Shown one piece after another: positions 9,100 to 17,919 of a stretch of DNA of 64,000 nt; positions within the stretch are counted from its first letter, which is position 1; every line of letters starts with the position of its first letter. Source of the DNA: Phycisphaerae bacterium (lineage in GTDB: Bacteria > Planctomycetota > Phycisphaerae > UBA1845 > PWPN01); contig JAGNEZ010000003.1 of the NCBI GenBank assembly GCA_018003015.1, forward strand, positions 1-64,000. Direction: 5' to 3'. The position numbers were made by a program, and so were the translations under genes. A model generated the notes under the pieces. The model searched no databases and was not told the DNA's origin. It saw only the letters and a program-made list of their open reading frames with translations.

Positions 9100-10233
9100 A
9101 TGGAGCCGACCAGTCTGTTTGAACTTTCTCCGGCAGCCCGCTGCCTGGTGCGGGAACTGCGCCGTCAGGTGCTCGCCGATCAGATCAAGATGAATAGCCT
9201 CCTGCCGTCGGTCAGGACCATCGCGGCACAGGCGGGAGTCTCCGCATTCCCCGTTCAGCAGGCCCTCAAGTACATCGAACGACAGGGCTGGGCCAAGCGA
9301 AGGAACAGCAAGTCACGTCTTCGAATCGTACCGGCGGCCCGCCAGCGAGCGAAGGATGATCTGCAATATGAGCCGCCGCTGATCATCAACCTCGTTTCAC
9401 CGCTTCATAAGGCACTCAGCTACGAGTACCGAGTGACCGCGATCGCCCAGCGCATGGTTGCTTACTTCGGCCGTTGCTCAGCCCGGCATGTCTATATTGA
9501 CATCTCGAAAGGCCCCCAGGCTCTCTACCCGGTGTTTGAGGAGAACGAGCCAATTCCGAACGAAGTGGGATACGTCCTGGTCAGCATGCCTCAGTCGTAT
9601 CACGCGGTTTTTCACTCCCGGGATCTTCCTTGCGTCGTGAGCGGGTACGTGCACCCGGATAACAACTTGCCCTCGATCTGTGAGGACATGGAACTGATCG
9701 GCTACACGGTGGGTTCGGTCCTGTGCCCAGGCGGCCGCGCGGTCATGCTCCACTATGGCGAACTGGTCGGGGGGGAAGTGAAACTGATCGATGGCGTGCG
9801 GCGCGCGGCGAACGAACTGGGTGTCCCTTCTCCGCGCCAACAAGATTTCTACATTTCCGTGCCGGAAGACTTCGCCGAATGCGAAACGCGGATCACACAG
9901 CTGCTTTCTCGCGGCCATGCTCCCGCGGGCATCCTCGCGATGAGGCCCGAGATCGCCATGCTCACACTCAAGGTCGCCGCGCGGATGCGAATCCGTGTTC
10001 CGGACAATCTCCAGTTGGTCGGCTACGGAACGCCGCACCAGACGTATGAGCTGTCCTACCCGGCGATCACGTCGGTGGGACCAGGCTCGGACGACGAACT
10101 TGCCCGCATCTGTTCGGAGCTTCTCGCTCAGTCGCTGGGCCGACGCCCCGATGTTGCCCCCCGACTGATCTTGGAGTCCAAGTTCATTGAGAGGCAGACA
10201 ACCCGCCCGCGTGGGCGGGAAATGACGAACTGA
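9100..10233 (+). CDS. GntR-type regulator with LacI-like sugar-sensing domain
   Basis: 377 residues from ATG 9100; GTG 9094, with GGAG five bases before it, is an equally possible start. An N-terminal winged helix-turn-helix (residues ~10-75: 'LRRQVLADQIKMNSLLPSVR', 'AGVSAFPVQQALKYIERQGW') matches the GntR family. The C-terminal ~270 residues resemble periplasmic-binding-protein/LacI sensors, with 'VRRAANELGVPSPRQQDFYI', 'APAGILAMRPEIAMLTLKVA', 'VPDNLQLVGYGTP' and the closing 'PRLILESKFIERQTT'. This GntR-LacI fusion resembles AraR-type sugar regulators. It lies inside a carbohydrate operon and probably controls it or the neighbouring rhamnosidase/RhaT genes; its ligand is unknown. Confidence 0.85.
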   Translation: MEPTSLFELSPAARCLVRELRRQVLADQIKMNSLLPSVRTIAAQAGVSAFPVQQALKYIERQGWAKRRNSKSRLRIVPAARQRAKDDLQYEPPLIINLVSPLHKALSYEYRVTAIAQRMVAYFGRCSARHVYIDISKGPQALYPVFEENEPIPNEVGYVLVSMPQSYHAVFHSRDLPCVVSGYVHPDNNLPSICEDMELIGYTVGSVLCPGGRAVMLHYGELVGGEVKLIDGVRRAANELGVPSPRQQDFYISVPEDFAECETRITQLLSRGHAPAGILAMRPEIAMLTLKVAARMRIRVPDNLQLVGYGTPHQTYELSYPAITSVGPGSDDELARICSELLAQSLGRRPDVAPRLILESKFIERQTTRPRGREMTN

Positions 10234-10283
10234 ACGGCCACGAACGTATGCGGCCGGGCCCTGTGACGGAAGGAGAAGAGGTC

Positions 10284-12977
10284 ATGAGCAAGTGCACTCG
10301 TGCGGTAATGGTCGCCCTCCTGGCGACTTCGCCCCTAATGGCAGCCTCCACGCTATTCCAGGAGGACTTCGAGACCGGCCCGGTCGGCGCCTACGTGGTC
10401 GGAATTAACGGGTGGACAGGCACGGCCTACCTCAAGTACTCGGACACCGTCATCGACCAGGGGCTGTCGGCCGGCAGCGGGTACGACGGTTCCGTCGGCG
10501 ACGCCTGGGTCACCATGAACAAGACGTTCACCAATACCGTGACTCCGGGCGAGCAGCTGGTGTGGAGCGCCACCCTGTGGTCTCACAACGCCGGCGGCAG
10601 CTATGCCCACATCGAACTCCACCAGTCGGGCACCGTCGGTACGGTCGGTGTCATGCAAGTCTACACCGGATACGGGACTCTCGACTTCGCCATGTTCGAC
10701 CTCGGCGGTACCCAACTGCTCAACGCACGGGTACCGCAGCTCTTGGTTCCGGTGGACGTCAAGGTCGTCCTGAGCGAATCACCTTACCGGACCGACTGCT
10801 ACTACCGGCAGCATGGCACTGCAGAATGGACCTGGGTCACCGGCGTCGACCTCGGCTTGCCTCTGGCCAGCTACGACAATGTGACCGTCTACGGCCACAA
10901 CTACGACAGCGGCGAGGGCAACGGACAAACCGATTCGATTCTCCTGGTCGCGGAGTCAAGCCCTCCGGGCAAGGCCAGCACGCCCCTTCCGGAGGACGGA
11001 TCCGCCGGCGTGGCGGTCAACTTCTCGCTGAGCTGGACGCCCGGCGGCGGCCAGACGACGCAGAAGGTGTACTTCGGCACGACCAATCCCCCACCGTTTG
11101 TGGCCAGCCAGGTCGACAGCACCTACACGCCGCCAACCCTGGCCGCGAGCACAACCTACTACTGGCGCATCGACGAGGCGAATAATGCCGGAACAACGAC
11201 CGGTGACGTCTGGAGCTTTACCACCCAGGGACCGTGGTCCAGCCCGGACGTGCTATTCGAGGAGTACTTCGAAGGCGGTACGCCAGGCGGCTACGTCGCG
11301 GGTACCAACGGCTGGATGGGAACTCGCTTCGCCAAGTACTACGACACGGCAACCGACCAGGGCTTGGCGGCCGCACTCCTTTACGATGTCAACTGTGCTT
11401 CTTCCTGGCCGTCAATGACCAAGGCATTCGCCAATAGCCTGCACGCCGGCGCCTGGCTCGAATGGAACGCCACGATGGCCGTCGGCAATACCTACGGCGA
11501 TTACGCTCACCTGGAGCTCCGCCAGACGGGCTCATCGGGCGAGCAGGACGTGATGCAGGTCTTCATGGGCTACGGGACATTGGACTTCCGCCTGTTCGGC
11601 CAGGAAGTCAATCCCCTCATCTCGGGTCGGATCGGTCAGCCGTCTGTCGCGATCGATGTCAAGGTCACCATGGTCGAAGATCCCTATCGCACCGACTGCT
11701 ACTACCGGCCCCATGGCGAAACCGACTGGACCTGGGTCGCGGGCGATAACCTTGGTCTGCCCCTGGCCAGCTACAGCCGCGTGACCGTGATCGGCCACAA
11801 CGCCGAGGTCGCCACGGGCAGCGGCGTGGACTCGATCGTTCTGAGAGAATCCACGGCGCTGGGCAAGGCGGCCAACCCCTGGCCGTCGGACAGCGCTCTG
11901 GGCGTGCCGGTTTCACCGGAACTGACGTGGGCACCGGGGACCGCCGCGAAATCGCACGATATCTATTTCGGCACCACCAATCCGCCGCCGCTCATCAGGA
12001 ACCAGACTGACGCCACGTTCTCACCCGGCACGCTTGCTTCAGGAACGAAGTACTATTGGCGGGTCGATGAGGTGAGCGGTACCTGGAAGACGACCGGTGA
12101 TGTCTGGAGCTTCACCACGGCGGGCCCCTTACCGCCCCACATCATGCTGCAGGAGCAATTCGAGGACGGCACACTGGGCGACTACGTGGTGGGCACCAAC
12201 GGATGGACAGGCACGGCCTACCTGAAGTACACCGCCATTTCGATCGACGAAGGGTACTCGGCTGGCAACAGCCTCGATCTGACCGTGGGCACCGCCTGGC
12301 CTCGCATGAGCAAGTCCTTCACGAACACGACCGCCGGTCGCGAATACCTGGAGTTGACCGCGACGCTGCTGGCCGTGAATACATCCGGGGACTACGCCCA
12401 CGTGGAGATGCACCAGGCCGGCACCGTTGGAGAATTGGGCGTCGTCCAGATGATGACCGGCTATGGAACGCTGGATTTCCATCTCTTCTCCATGACCGGC
12501 AGCCATGACATCTCGATTCGCCCGCCTCAGATCTCCTCTCCCGTCGACGTCAAAGCGGTCTTGAAGGAAAACCCGTATCGCACCGACTTCTTCTATCGGG
12601 TACACGGAGCACAGGACTGGACCTATGCCGGCGGCGACGACTTCGGCCTGCCCTTGGCCAGCTATGACTCGATCGGCGTCTACGGCCACAACTATGGCGG
12701 CGCCGAATCGACGGGACAGATCGACTCCATCCTGCTTCGCAAGGTCACCGCATGCTCCGTGCCCTTCGCCGATGTGGATGGCGACAACGATGTCGACCAG
12801 GCGGACTTCGGTCGATTCCAGCTCTGCTACACGGGCGGCCCCAACTTCATTCCGGATGAGTGCGCTTGCCTGGACGTCACCGAGCCAAAGGGCAGCATCG
12901 ACAACTTCGATCTGGCGGTGTTCGCGAAGTGCGTGAGCGGACCAATGGTGCCGGCGAACGCGGACTGCGATCAGTAA
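10284..12977 (+). CDS. Secreted protein with three LamG-like repeats, FN3-like linkers and a dockerin-like tail
   Basis: 897 residues from ATG 10284 (GGAGAAGAG just upstream), with signal peptide 'VMVALLATSPLMAA'. Three copies of a ~200-residue beta domain start near residues 22, 328 and 625 and share 'NGWTGTAYLKY'/'NGWMGTRFAKY', 'GYGTLDF' and 'YRTDCYYR'. They are joined by two ~90-residue linkers, each with 'VYFGTTNPPP'/'IYFGTTNPPP', 'YYWRIDE' or 'YYWRVDE', and 'TGDVWSFTT', a fibronectin-III-like strand pattern common in planctomycete exoproteins. The C-terminus carries 'DVDGDNDVDQADF' and a second, degenerate loop, each with a C-x11-C pair. Probably a carbohydrate-binding or adhesive surface protein; last gene of the operon. 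Confidence 0.8.
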   Translation: MSKCTRAVMVALLATSPLMAASTLFQEDFETGPVGAYVVGINGWTGTAYLKYSDTVIDQGLSAGSGYDGSVGDAWVTMNKTFTNTVTPGEQLVWSATLWSHNAGGSYAHIELHQSGTVGTVGVMQVYTGYGTLDFAMFDLGGTQLLNARVPQLLVPVDVKVVLSESPYRTDCYYRQHGTAEWTWVTGVDLGLPLASYDNVTVYGHNYDSGEGNGQTDSILLVAESSPPGKASTPLPEDGSAGVAVNFSLSWTPGGGQTTQKVYFGTTNPPPFVASQVDSTYTPPTLAASTTYYWRIDEANNAGTTTGDVWSFTTQGPWSSPDVLFEEYFEGGTPGGYVAGTNGWMGTRFAKYYDTATDQGLAAALLYDVNCASSWPSMTKAFANSLHAGAWLEWNATMAVGNTYGDYAHLELRQTGSSGEQDVMQVFMGYGTLDFRLFGQEVNPLISGRIGQPSVAIDVKVTMVEDPYRTDCYYRPHGETDWTWVAGDNLGLPLASYSRVTVIGHNAEVATGSGVDSIVLRESTALGKAANPWPSDSALGVPVSPELTWAPGTAAKSHDIYFGTTNPPPLIRNQTDATFSPGTLASGTKYYWRVDEVSGTWKTTGDVWSFTTAGPLPPHIMLQEQFEDGTLGDYVVGTNGWTGTAYLKYTAISIDEGYSAGNSLDLTVGTAWPRMSKSFTNTTAGREYLELTATLLAVNTSGDYAHVEMHQAGTVGELGVVQMMTGYGTLDFHLFSMTGSHDISIRPPQISSPVDVKAVLKENPYRTDFFYRVHGAQDWTYAGGDDFGLPLASYDSIGVYGHNYGGAESTGQIDSILLRKVTACSVPFADVDGDNDVDQADFGRFQLCYTGGPNFIPDECACLDVTEPKGSIDNFDLAVFAKCVSGPMVPANADCDQ

Positions 12978-12997
12978 CGGGTATCGGCATGACACGT

Positions 12998-13041
12998 GCG
13001 GCATGGCCGTGTCTCGGTCCACCGGGACACGACCATGCCGC
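12998..13041. terminator. Bidirectional hairpin between convergent genes
   Basis: Arms 12998-13013 and 13026-13041 pair over 16 bp with one G-U wobble. The loop itself contains CGGT/ACCG. It sits between the end of the LamG/dockerin-tail gene (plus) and the end of the prepilin-like gene (minus), the right place for a shared terminator. Confidence 0.55.
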
Positions 13042-13173
13042 CGTCGCAGAGAGTACCAACTCGACTACGCGAGGGGGCGGATGGTGACGGCCCACTGCAA
13101 AGCGGCCAGCCCTTCCAGTTGAGCGCCGTGCTGGCCGGTTGTGTGCAGGCTGGCTGTTGACTCCCGGCTGCGT

Positions 13174-14124
13174 CTATTGGATGGAAGGTGGATCGTCGTC
13201 GCGGCCTGTGCCTGAGAATAGCGAGTTGTGCCCCGCGTCCGTCAGCGGCACCGTGCCGTCGGGATTGACGACGTAACCCAGTTGCCTCGCGCTGCGCCGC
13301 TCTACGTGGTTGTCACTGAACACGACGTTGGCCTTGCCGCGGTGCCGCTCATCGGGAGCGGAACGAGCCTTGCCTCGCAGGTTGTCATCGCAGAAGTCGC
13401 CGGCGGCGGTCAATCGCGGCGGATCGAGGGCCCACGCGTGATTCAGAATCCGCGCTGGGTCGGTAGTTGCGGCCGCTCCCGTCGGATCGTAGGGCAACCG
13501 CTGCTCGATGGGCGTGCTGGCGGCCGTCCCAAGACAATCCGCAGCCATGACCGTCCGGGCAGGCGCCTTGATCTGCCCCGTCCTGACCGGCCAGCGGATC
13601 CAGTCGGTCGGCCCGCCGCTAAGCCGCTTCCTGCTGTTGCCCAGAAACTGAAAGTTGTAGCCGTAGGGGTAATTGCGGCTGTTGTTGTACTCGCGGGCTT
13701 CGGGGTCAAGGAAAACCTCGCCATCAACCAACTGGGTGTTGTCCAGGGCGGAATTCGGACTCGGCGCGGAGAAGGCATACAGCCGGACCTGAGCGCCCAA
13801 CATCGCATACCAGCGGGCGCGGTACTTCCAGCCATTTCCTACCCAGTACAGGTTGGTCGACCCGGCGATCTTCGGGAAGCGACCCGCAACAGCCGAATCC
13901 TGTGACTGCTGGGCGTACATGTGCCAACCCATGCCGATCTGCCGGATAATGTTGGCGCACACCACCGCCCGACCCTGCTGACGGGCAACGGCCAGCGAAG
14001 GCATCAAGATGGCCACCAGCAGGGCCACGAGGCCAATAACCACCAGGACCTCGATGAGTGTGAAAGCAGAGGCCCAGCGAGCCCTGCTCAGCGATGGGGA
14101 TTCTAGGTCACGAGTGCACCGCAT
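13174..14124 (-). CDS. Prepilin-like protein with N-terminal methylation motif
   Basis: 316 residues; ATG 14124 has GGAGG six bases upstream. The class III signal is 'AFTLIEVLVVIGLVALLVAI' with Glu at +5 and Ala at -1, followed by 'MPSLAVARQQ' as in the sister protein at 6951. The globular part ends with 'ANVVFSDNHVERR', the variant H-X9-DG region. It is downstream of and co-oriented with the GH78 gene, 337 bp away. Two hydrolase gene groups in this window each having one such protein suggests a role in exporting or displaying the enzymes (inference). Confidence 0.85.
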   Translation of the reverse strand: MRCTRDLESPSLSRARWASAFTLIEVLVVIGLVALLVAILMPSLAVARQQGRAVVCANIIRQIGMGWHMYAQQSQDSAVAGRFPKIAGSTNLYWVGNGWKYRARWYAMLGAQVRLYAFSAPSPNSALDNTQLVDGEVFLDPEAREYNNSRNYPYGYNFQFLGNSRKRLSGGPTDWIRWPVRTGQIKAPARTVMAADCLGTAASTPIEQRLPYDPTGAAATTDPARILNHAWALDPPRLTAAGDFCDDNLRGKARSAPDERHRGKANVVFSDNHVERRSARQLGYVVNPDGTVPLTDAGHNSLFSGTGRDDDPPSIQ

Positions 14125-14461
14125 GATTCCTCCAATTAGGCCTGATCACTTGTGCACACGGTCATCGGAAACGCATGGACGGGCCGGCTGACCCCGAGCC
14201 GGCTCGCGGAGGATCAAGATAGCAGATTCCGGCACACACAGCAACGATCGGAGCGTCTCCCGCGGAGCTTTCGAGAATGCAGGGGTGGGAACAACAAGTC
14301 CTCCGAGTAGAGCCCTCCGGGTCTGAAGATGATGTCTCGACCAGTAACAGGACCCCTGGAACAGATTCCGCTCAACCGGGCTTGCCAGAGTCCGTGGCTC
14401 TCTGCGGCGTTGTACTCGATACCGCCCCCTCCGATCGCCTCCTTCAGAGCGTCCCGCCCGC
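14125..14461. other. Intergenic region between GH78 and prepilin-like gene (337 bp)
   Basis: No gene recognised. It contains a perfect 7-bp hairpin at 14183-14203 and the ribosome binding site of the downstream gene. The length suggests the prepilin-like gene has its own promoter, but no convincing -35/-10 pair was found. Confidence 0.5.
14183..14203 (-). terminator. Possible hairpin terminator after GH78
   Basis: GCCGGCT (14183-14189) pairs perfectly with AGCCGGC (14197-14203) around a 7-nt loop. It lies about 260 bases beyond the GH78 stop and has no T tract, so its role is uncertain. Confidence 0.3.
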
Positions 14462-17400
14462 TCACCTGAGCCGCGACGCGAACTCGTATTGCCCTGAGCC
14501 GACCTCAAGAATGATCCGGCCCTGTTCCTGCCCGACCCGTTTGACGTCGAAGACCTCGGCGACCGGCTTACCGCCTTCGGTCACATCCACCTTGTCCTGG
14601 TCGGGTGCCGGCAGATGGACCGTGGCCGTGCTGCCCACCGGCAGGGTCAGCCGGAGCTTGAACAGGTCGCCGTCCAGCCTCCACGCACTGGCCACCTTGC
14701 CGCGAATGGTGTCCGTCTCGCCCTTGGCCCAGGTAATGTCGCCCAGCACGTGCGGCCGGATGATCACGTGCTTGAACCCCGGTTGCTGGGGGTCGATCTG
14801 AATGCCCGCCAGGGTCTGGTAGAACCAGGCGCAGATGTCCCCGAAGAAAATGTGGTTGAGCGACTCGGCCCCGCCCCAGTCCTCCCACATCGTGTTCGCC
14901 CCCTGGGTAATCCAGTCGCCCCAACTCGGGTACGTGGTCTGCGAGGCGATCTTCCAGGCCACGTCCGCCCGGCCGTAGCGAGTCAGGGCGTGCGGAATGT
15001 AGATCGAGCCCAGAACGCCGGAGTTGATGTGGTCCTTGCACCTGGCGATGTTGGCCACCAGCTGCTCCACGACCTTGCCGGCGGTGGTCGGATCGACCAG
15101 GTCCCAGTAGAGAGCGGTCGCTTGGGCGGTCTGGCTGCCGGTCGCCACCTGACCCGTCTCGCGATTGACAAACTTCTCATTGAACGCCCTTCGGATCGAC
15201 TCGGCCAGCTTGGCGTATTTGTCGGCATCGGCGCTTCGGCCGAGCAGCCGGGCGATCTGGGCCAGGATCCGGGCATCCTCGTAGTAGTAACCGGTCGACG
15301 TCACTGCCTCCGGCGTCTTCTGGTCGAGACAGACCCAGTCGCCAAGCCCGATGGAGACGATGCCCTTGTCGGCCTTGGCGGTCAGGTAGTCCACATACGT
15401 CTTGAAGCCCTCGTAGTGCTCGCCCAGAATCCCGGTGTCGCCGCAATACAGATAGAGATACCACGGAATGATGAAGTAGGCGCTGTCCCAGGCCGGCCCG
15501 TTACCCCAGGCGTAACCCCATCCCCCGGTCGGCACGATCCCCGGGAACATGCCGTCAGGCTTCATCGCGTCGCGCATACTGTCGATCCAGTGGGTGTACG
15601 CGGCCGCGTTGTCGAAATTGTACATCGCCTGCTGGGCGGACATCTGGGCGTCGCCGGTCCAGCCGTTCTTCTCGCGATGCGGGCAGTCGGTCGGAATCCC
15701 CACGAAGTTGCTGACATAGGACCACTTCGTGCACTGCTGGATCTTGTTGAACAGCTCACTAGAGCACTCGAAGCTGCCGGCGTCCCCGCAGGCGGTGTGC
15801 ACCAGCCGCACATCAAGATCGTCGAGCGTTGGTGTGCCCGGCCACCCGCTGACCTCGATATACTGGAAACCATAGTACACGAACCGAGGCTCGTGGGTCT
15901 CGAGGCCGCCACCTTTGAGCGTGTACGTCTCAAACTGCACCCCCCCAGGCTGAGTGAACACGCCAATTTTGGCTTGGTCGAGCGTCCCGTCTTTCGCCAG
16001 CCGCTCGCCATACTTGAGCGTGATTCGGTTTCCCGCCTGCCCGCTGAGCCGGATGCGGGTCCAACCGGCCAGGTTCTGCCCCGCGTCGAAGAGGAACACC
16101 CCCGGCTTGGGCTCGGTCAGCTTGACCGGCTTCAGCGTCCGGATGACCCTGATGACCGGCACCCGCTGGGCAACCAGCCTGCCCTTCGGCCCGGCCACCA
16201 CCACCGGCTTGTGCCATTCCGCATCATCGCATTCGACCCTGTCCCAGCCGGCCTTCTCCAACCGGGCGTCGTAACTCTCGCCGTTGCGCACCGCGTCGAA
16301 CACAATCGGGCCGGCGGTGACCTTCCAGGTGTTCGCATCAGTCGCGATGACCTTGCTCGTGCCGTCGGTGTACTCGATCTGGAACTGCATCTTGAGACAG
16401 GGCGGGTTGCGCCACGGGGCCTTGGCGAAGTCCCAGACACAACGGGTGTGCATGTTGTACCAGCCGTTGCCCAGCATCACCCCGGCGGCGTTCCTCCCCT
16501 GCTTCAGCAGATCGGTCACGTCATGGGTCACGTACAGAACCCGCCGATCGTAGTTGGTAAACGTCGGATCAAGGACGTGATCGCCGACCTTGCGGCCATT
16601 GAGGTACAGCTCGTGGTATCCCAGGCCGCAGATGTAGGCCCGGGCCCGCTTGATCGGCTTGTCCAACTCGAAGACTGTTCGCATCAGCGGTGCAGGCTGG
16701 GGAACGGGGTGCACAAACAACTCGCCCCACGGTCCGTCACCCAGCCGGCCGACTTCCCTCACCGCCGCCCAGCCGCCGTCGGCGAAGGCGGCCATGCGCC
16801 ACTGCGGCTTCTCCTCGTCGCCGCTCTTCCACGTACCATCGGTGCTGATCACCAGCGGCTCGCCGCCGTCGAACTCCACGCGCAGTTGGCCGATCACCCC
16901 GGCTGGCTTCTCCTCCGAAAAGGCGGTCAAAGCCAGGACGTTCCTGCCGTCCGTCAGATGGCGGGTCACATCGAGGAGGTCCAGCTGCCACAACCCGTTG
17001 TCCTTTTTGACCACCTGATCGTTGACCGCCAGCTCGTATCGGTTGGAGACCGCGAGAATCAGACGCGCCTTGAGCACCGTCCGCCCCGCCGGCAATTCGA
17101 ATGATCGTCGGAAGAAACGCGGCCGGTCCTTGGGAGCGCGCTTGAAATCCTCTTTCGCCAGCCAGATCCAACGCATTTCCTCCAGGACGAACGGGGCGGC
17201 AACCTGATCGCGATCGTACTGGGCACTCAGCCATTGCCCTTTCCAGTCGTCCACATTGAGCAGACCCATCTCCCAAAACGCGGGCTCGCTCCAGGCCGAC
17301 GGGCGGTCACCTGCATCCCACAGCCGGACCTTCCACCAGGCCCGCTGACCGCTGGCCAGGACTCTGCCCCCGTAAACAACCTGAGCGGATTGGTCCGAAA

Positions 17401-17689
17401 CCACCTTGCCGGTGTCCCACAGGTCGCCCTTGTCGGCCGCCAGTTCATCGGCCGAGCTCGCCGCCAGCACCTGGTAGGCTGTCTGCCGCTGGCCGCGCTG
17501 ATCCGATCGCGGCACCCAACTCAGCCGCGGACAGGCAACGTCGATCCCCAACGGATTAACCAGGTATTCGCAGCGGAGTCTCTGGACGGCCAGAGGAGCA
17601 TCAGCGGCCGCGTTCACGAAGTCGCTCACCAGGCTCATGATCATCACCATCGCCAATGAAAGGAGTACCCCTCTCGAAATCGCACTCAT
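14462..17689 (-). CDS. Alpha-L-rhamnosidase, GH78
   Basis: 1075 residues from ATG 17689 (GGAG upstream), with signal peptide 'LLSLAMVMIMSLVSDFVNAA'. The N-terminal domain carries the family hallmark 'LRCEYLVNPLGIDVACPRLS', and 'TAYQVLAAS' follows. Beta domains at ~180-450 include 'RARAYICGLGYHELYLNGRK'. The (alpha/alpha)6 catalytic domain at ~640-980 has the diagnostic 'PTDCPHREKNGWTGDAQMSA', 'WDSAYFIIPWYLYLYCGD' and the C-terminal 'NHIFFGDICAWFYQTLAGI'. A final beta domain closes it. The enzyme removes terminal alpha-L-rhamnose from glycans or glycosides. It diverges from the thioredoxin-like/RhaT genes, so liberated rhamnose could be imported by the permease at 19205. Confidence 0.93.
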   Translation of the reverse strand: MSAISRGVLLSLAMVMIMSLVSDFVNAAADAPLAVQRLRCEYLVNPLGIDVACPRLSWVPRSDQRGQRQTAYQVLAASSADELAADKGDLWDTGKVVSDQSAQVVYGGRVLASGQRAWWKVRLWDAGDRPSAWSEPAFWEMGLLNVDDWKGQWLSAQYDRDQVAAPFVLEEMRWIWLAKEDFKRAPKDRPRFFRRSFELPAGRTVLKARLILAVSNRYELAVNDQVVKKDNGLWQLDLLDVTRHLTDGRNVLALTAFSEEKPAGVIGQLRVEFDGGEPLVISTDGTWKSGDEEKPQWRMAAFADGGWAAVREVGRLGDGPWGELFVHPVPQPAPLMRTVFELDKPIKRARAYICGLGYHELYLNGRKVGDHVLDPTFTNYDRRVLYVTHDVTDLLKQGRNAAGVMLGNGWYNMHTRCVWDFAKAPWRNPPCLKMQFQIEYTDGTSKVIATDANTWKVTAGPIVFDAVRNGESYDARLEKAGWDRVECDDAEWHKPVVVAGPKGRLVAQRVPVIRVIRTLKPVKLTEPKPGVFLFDAGQNLAGWTRIRLSGQAGNRITLKYGERLAKDGTLDQAKIGVFTQPGGVQFETYTLKGGGLETHEPRFVYYGFQYIEVSGWPGTPTLDDLDVRLVHTACGDAGSFECSSELFNKIQQCTKWSYVSNFVGIPTDCPHREKNGWTGDAQMSAQQAMYNFDNAAAYTHWIDSMRDAMKPDGMFPGIVPTGGWGYAWGNGPAWDSAYFIIPWYLYLYCGDTGILGEHYEGFKTYVDYLTAKADKGIVSIGLGDWVCLDQKTPEAVTSTGYYYEDARILAQIARLLGRSADADKYAKLAESIRRAFNEKFVNRETGQVATGSQTAQATALYWDLVDPTTAGKVVEQLVANIARCKDHINSGVLGSIYIPHALTRYGRADVAWKIASQTTYPSWGDWITQGANTMWEDWGGAESLNHIFFGDICAWFYQTLAGIQIDPQQPGFKHVIIRPHVLGDITWAKGETDTIRGKVASAWRLDGDLFKLRLTLPVGSTATVHLPAPDQDKVDVTEGGKPVAEVFDVKRVGQEQGRIILEVGSGQYEFASRLR

Positions 17690-17761
17690 GGTCGCTGCTT
17701 CTCCATGCCGAAGAACCAGGTCGCCGCGGCATCCGCGGCCGCGAAACACAGCCCAGCCGAG

Positions 17762-17807
17762 TGTATGACCATGGGTGAACGACCGTCAAGCGGTCACGAC
17801 TGACCGC
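17762..17807 (-). promoter_or_regulatory. Candidate GH78 promoter with abutting inverted repeat
   Basis: On the minus strand, TTGACG (17784-17789) is 16 bp from CATACA (17762-17767). Directly upstream of the -35 lies a perfect inverted repeat, GCGGTCA-4 nt-TGACCGC (17790-17807). That position suits an activator operator. Confidence 0.3.
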
Positions 17808-17919
17808 CAATCCGCCCGGTGCGGCCAGAACCGACAAGAACCGCGGCCATGGCCCAAAGACGGCGTCTGATCTAAAATGGCATGTTGCGTGAGAAAAGGC
17901 GATGCCGGGAGATCATGCC

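Noticed and set aside
14615-17104. Plus-strand open frame of 829 codons opposite the GH78 gene
   Set aside because: No recognisable motif, no ribosome binding site; the antisense GH78 protein explains the sequence fully.
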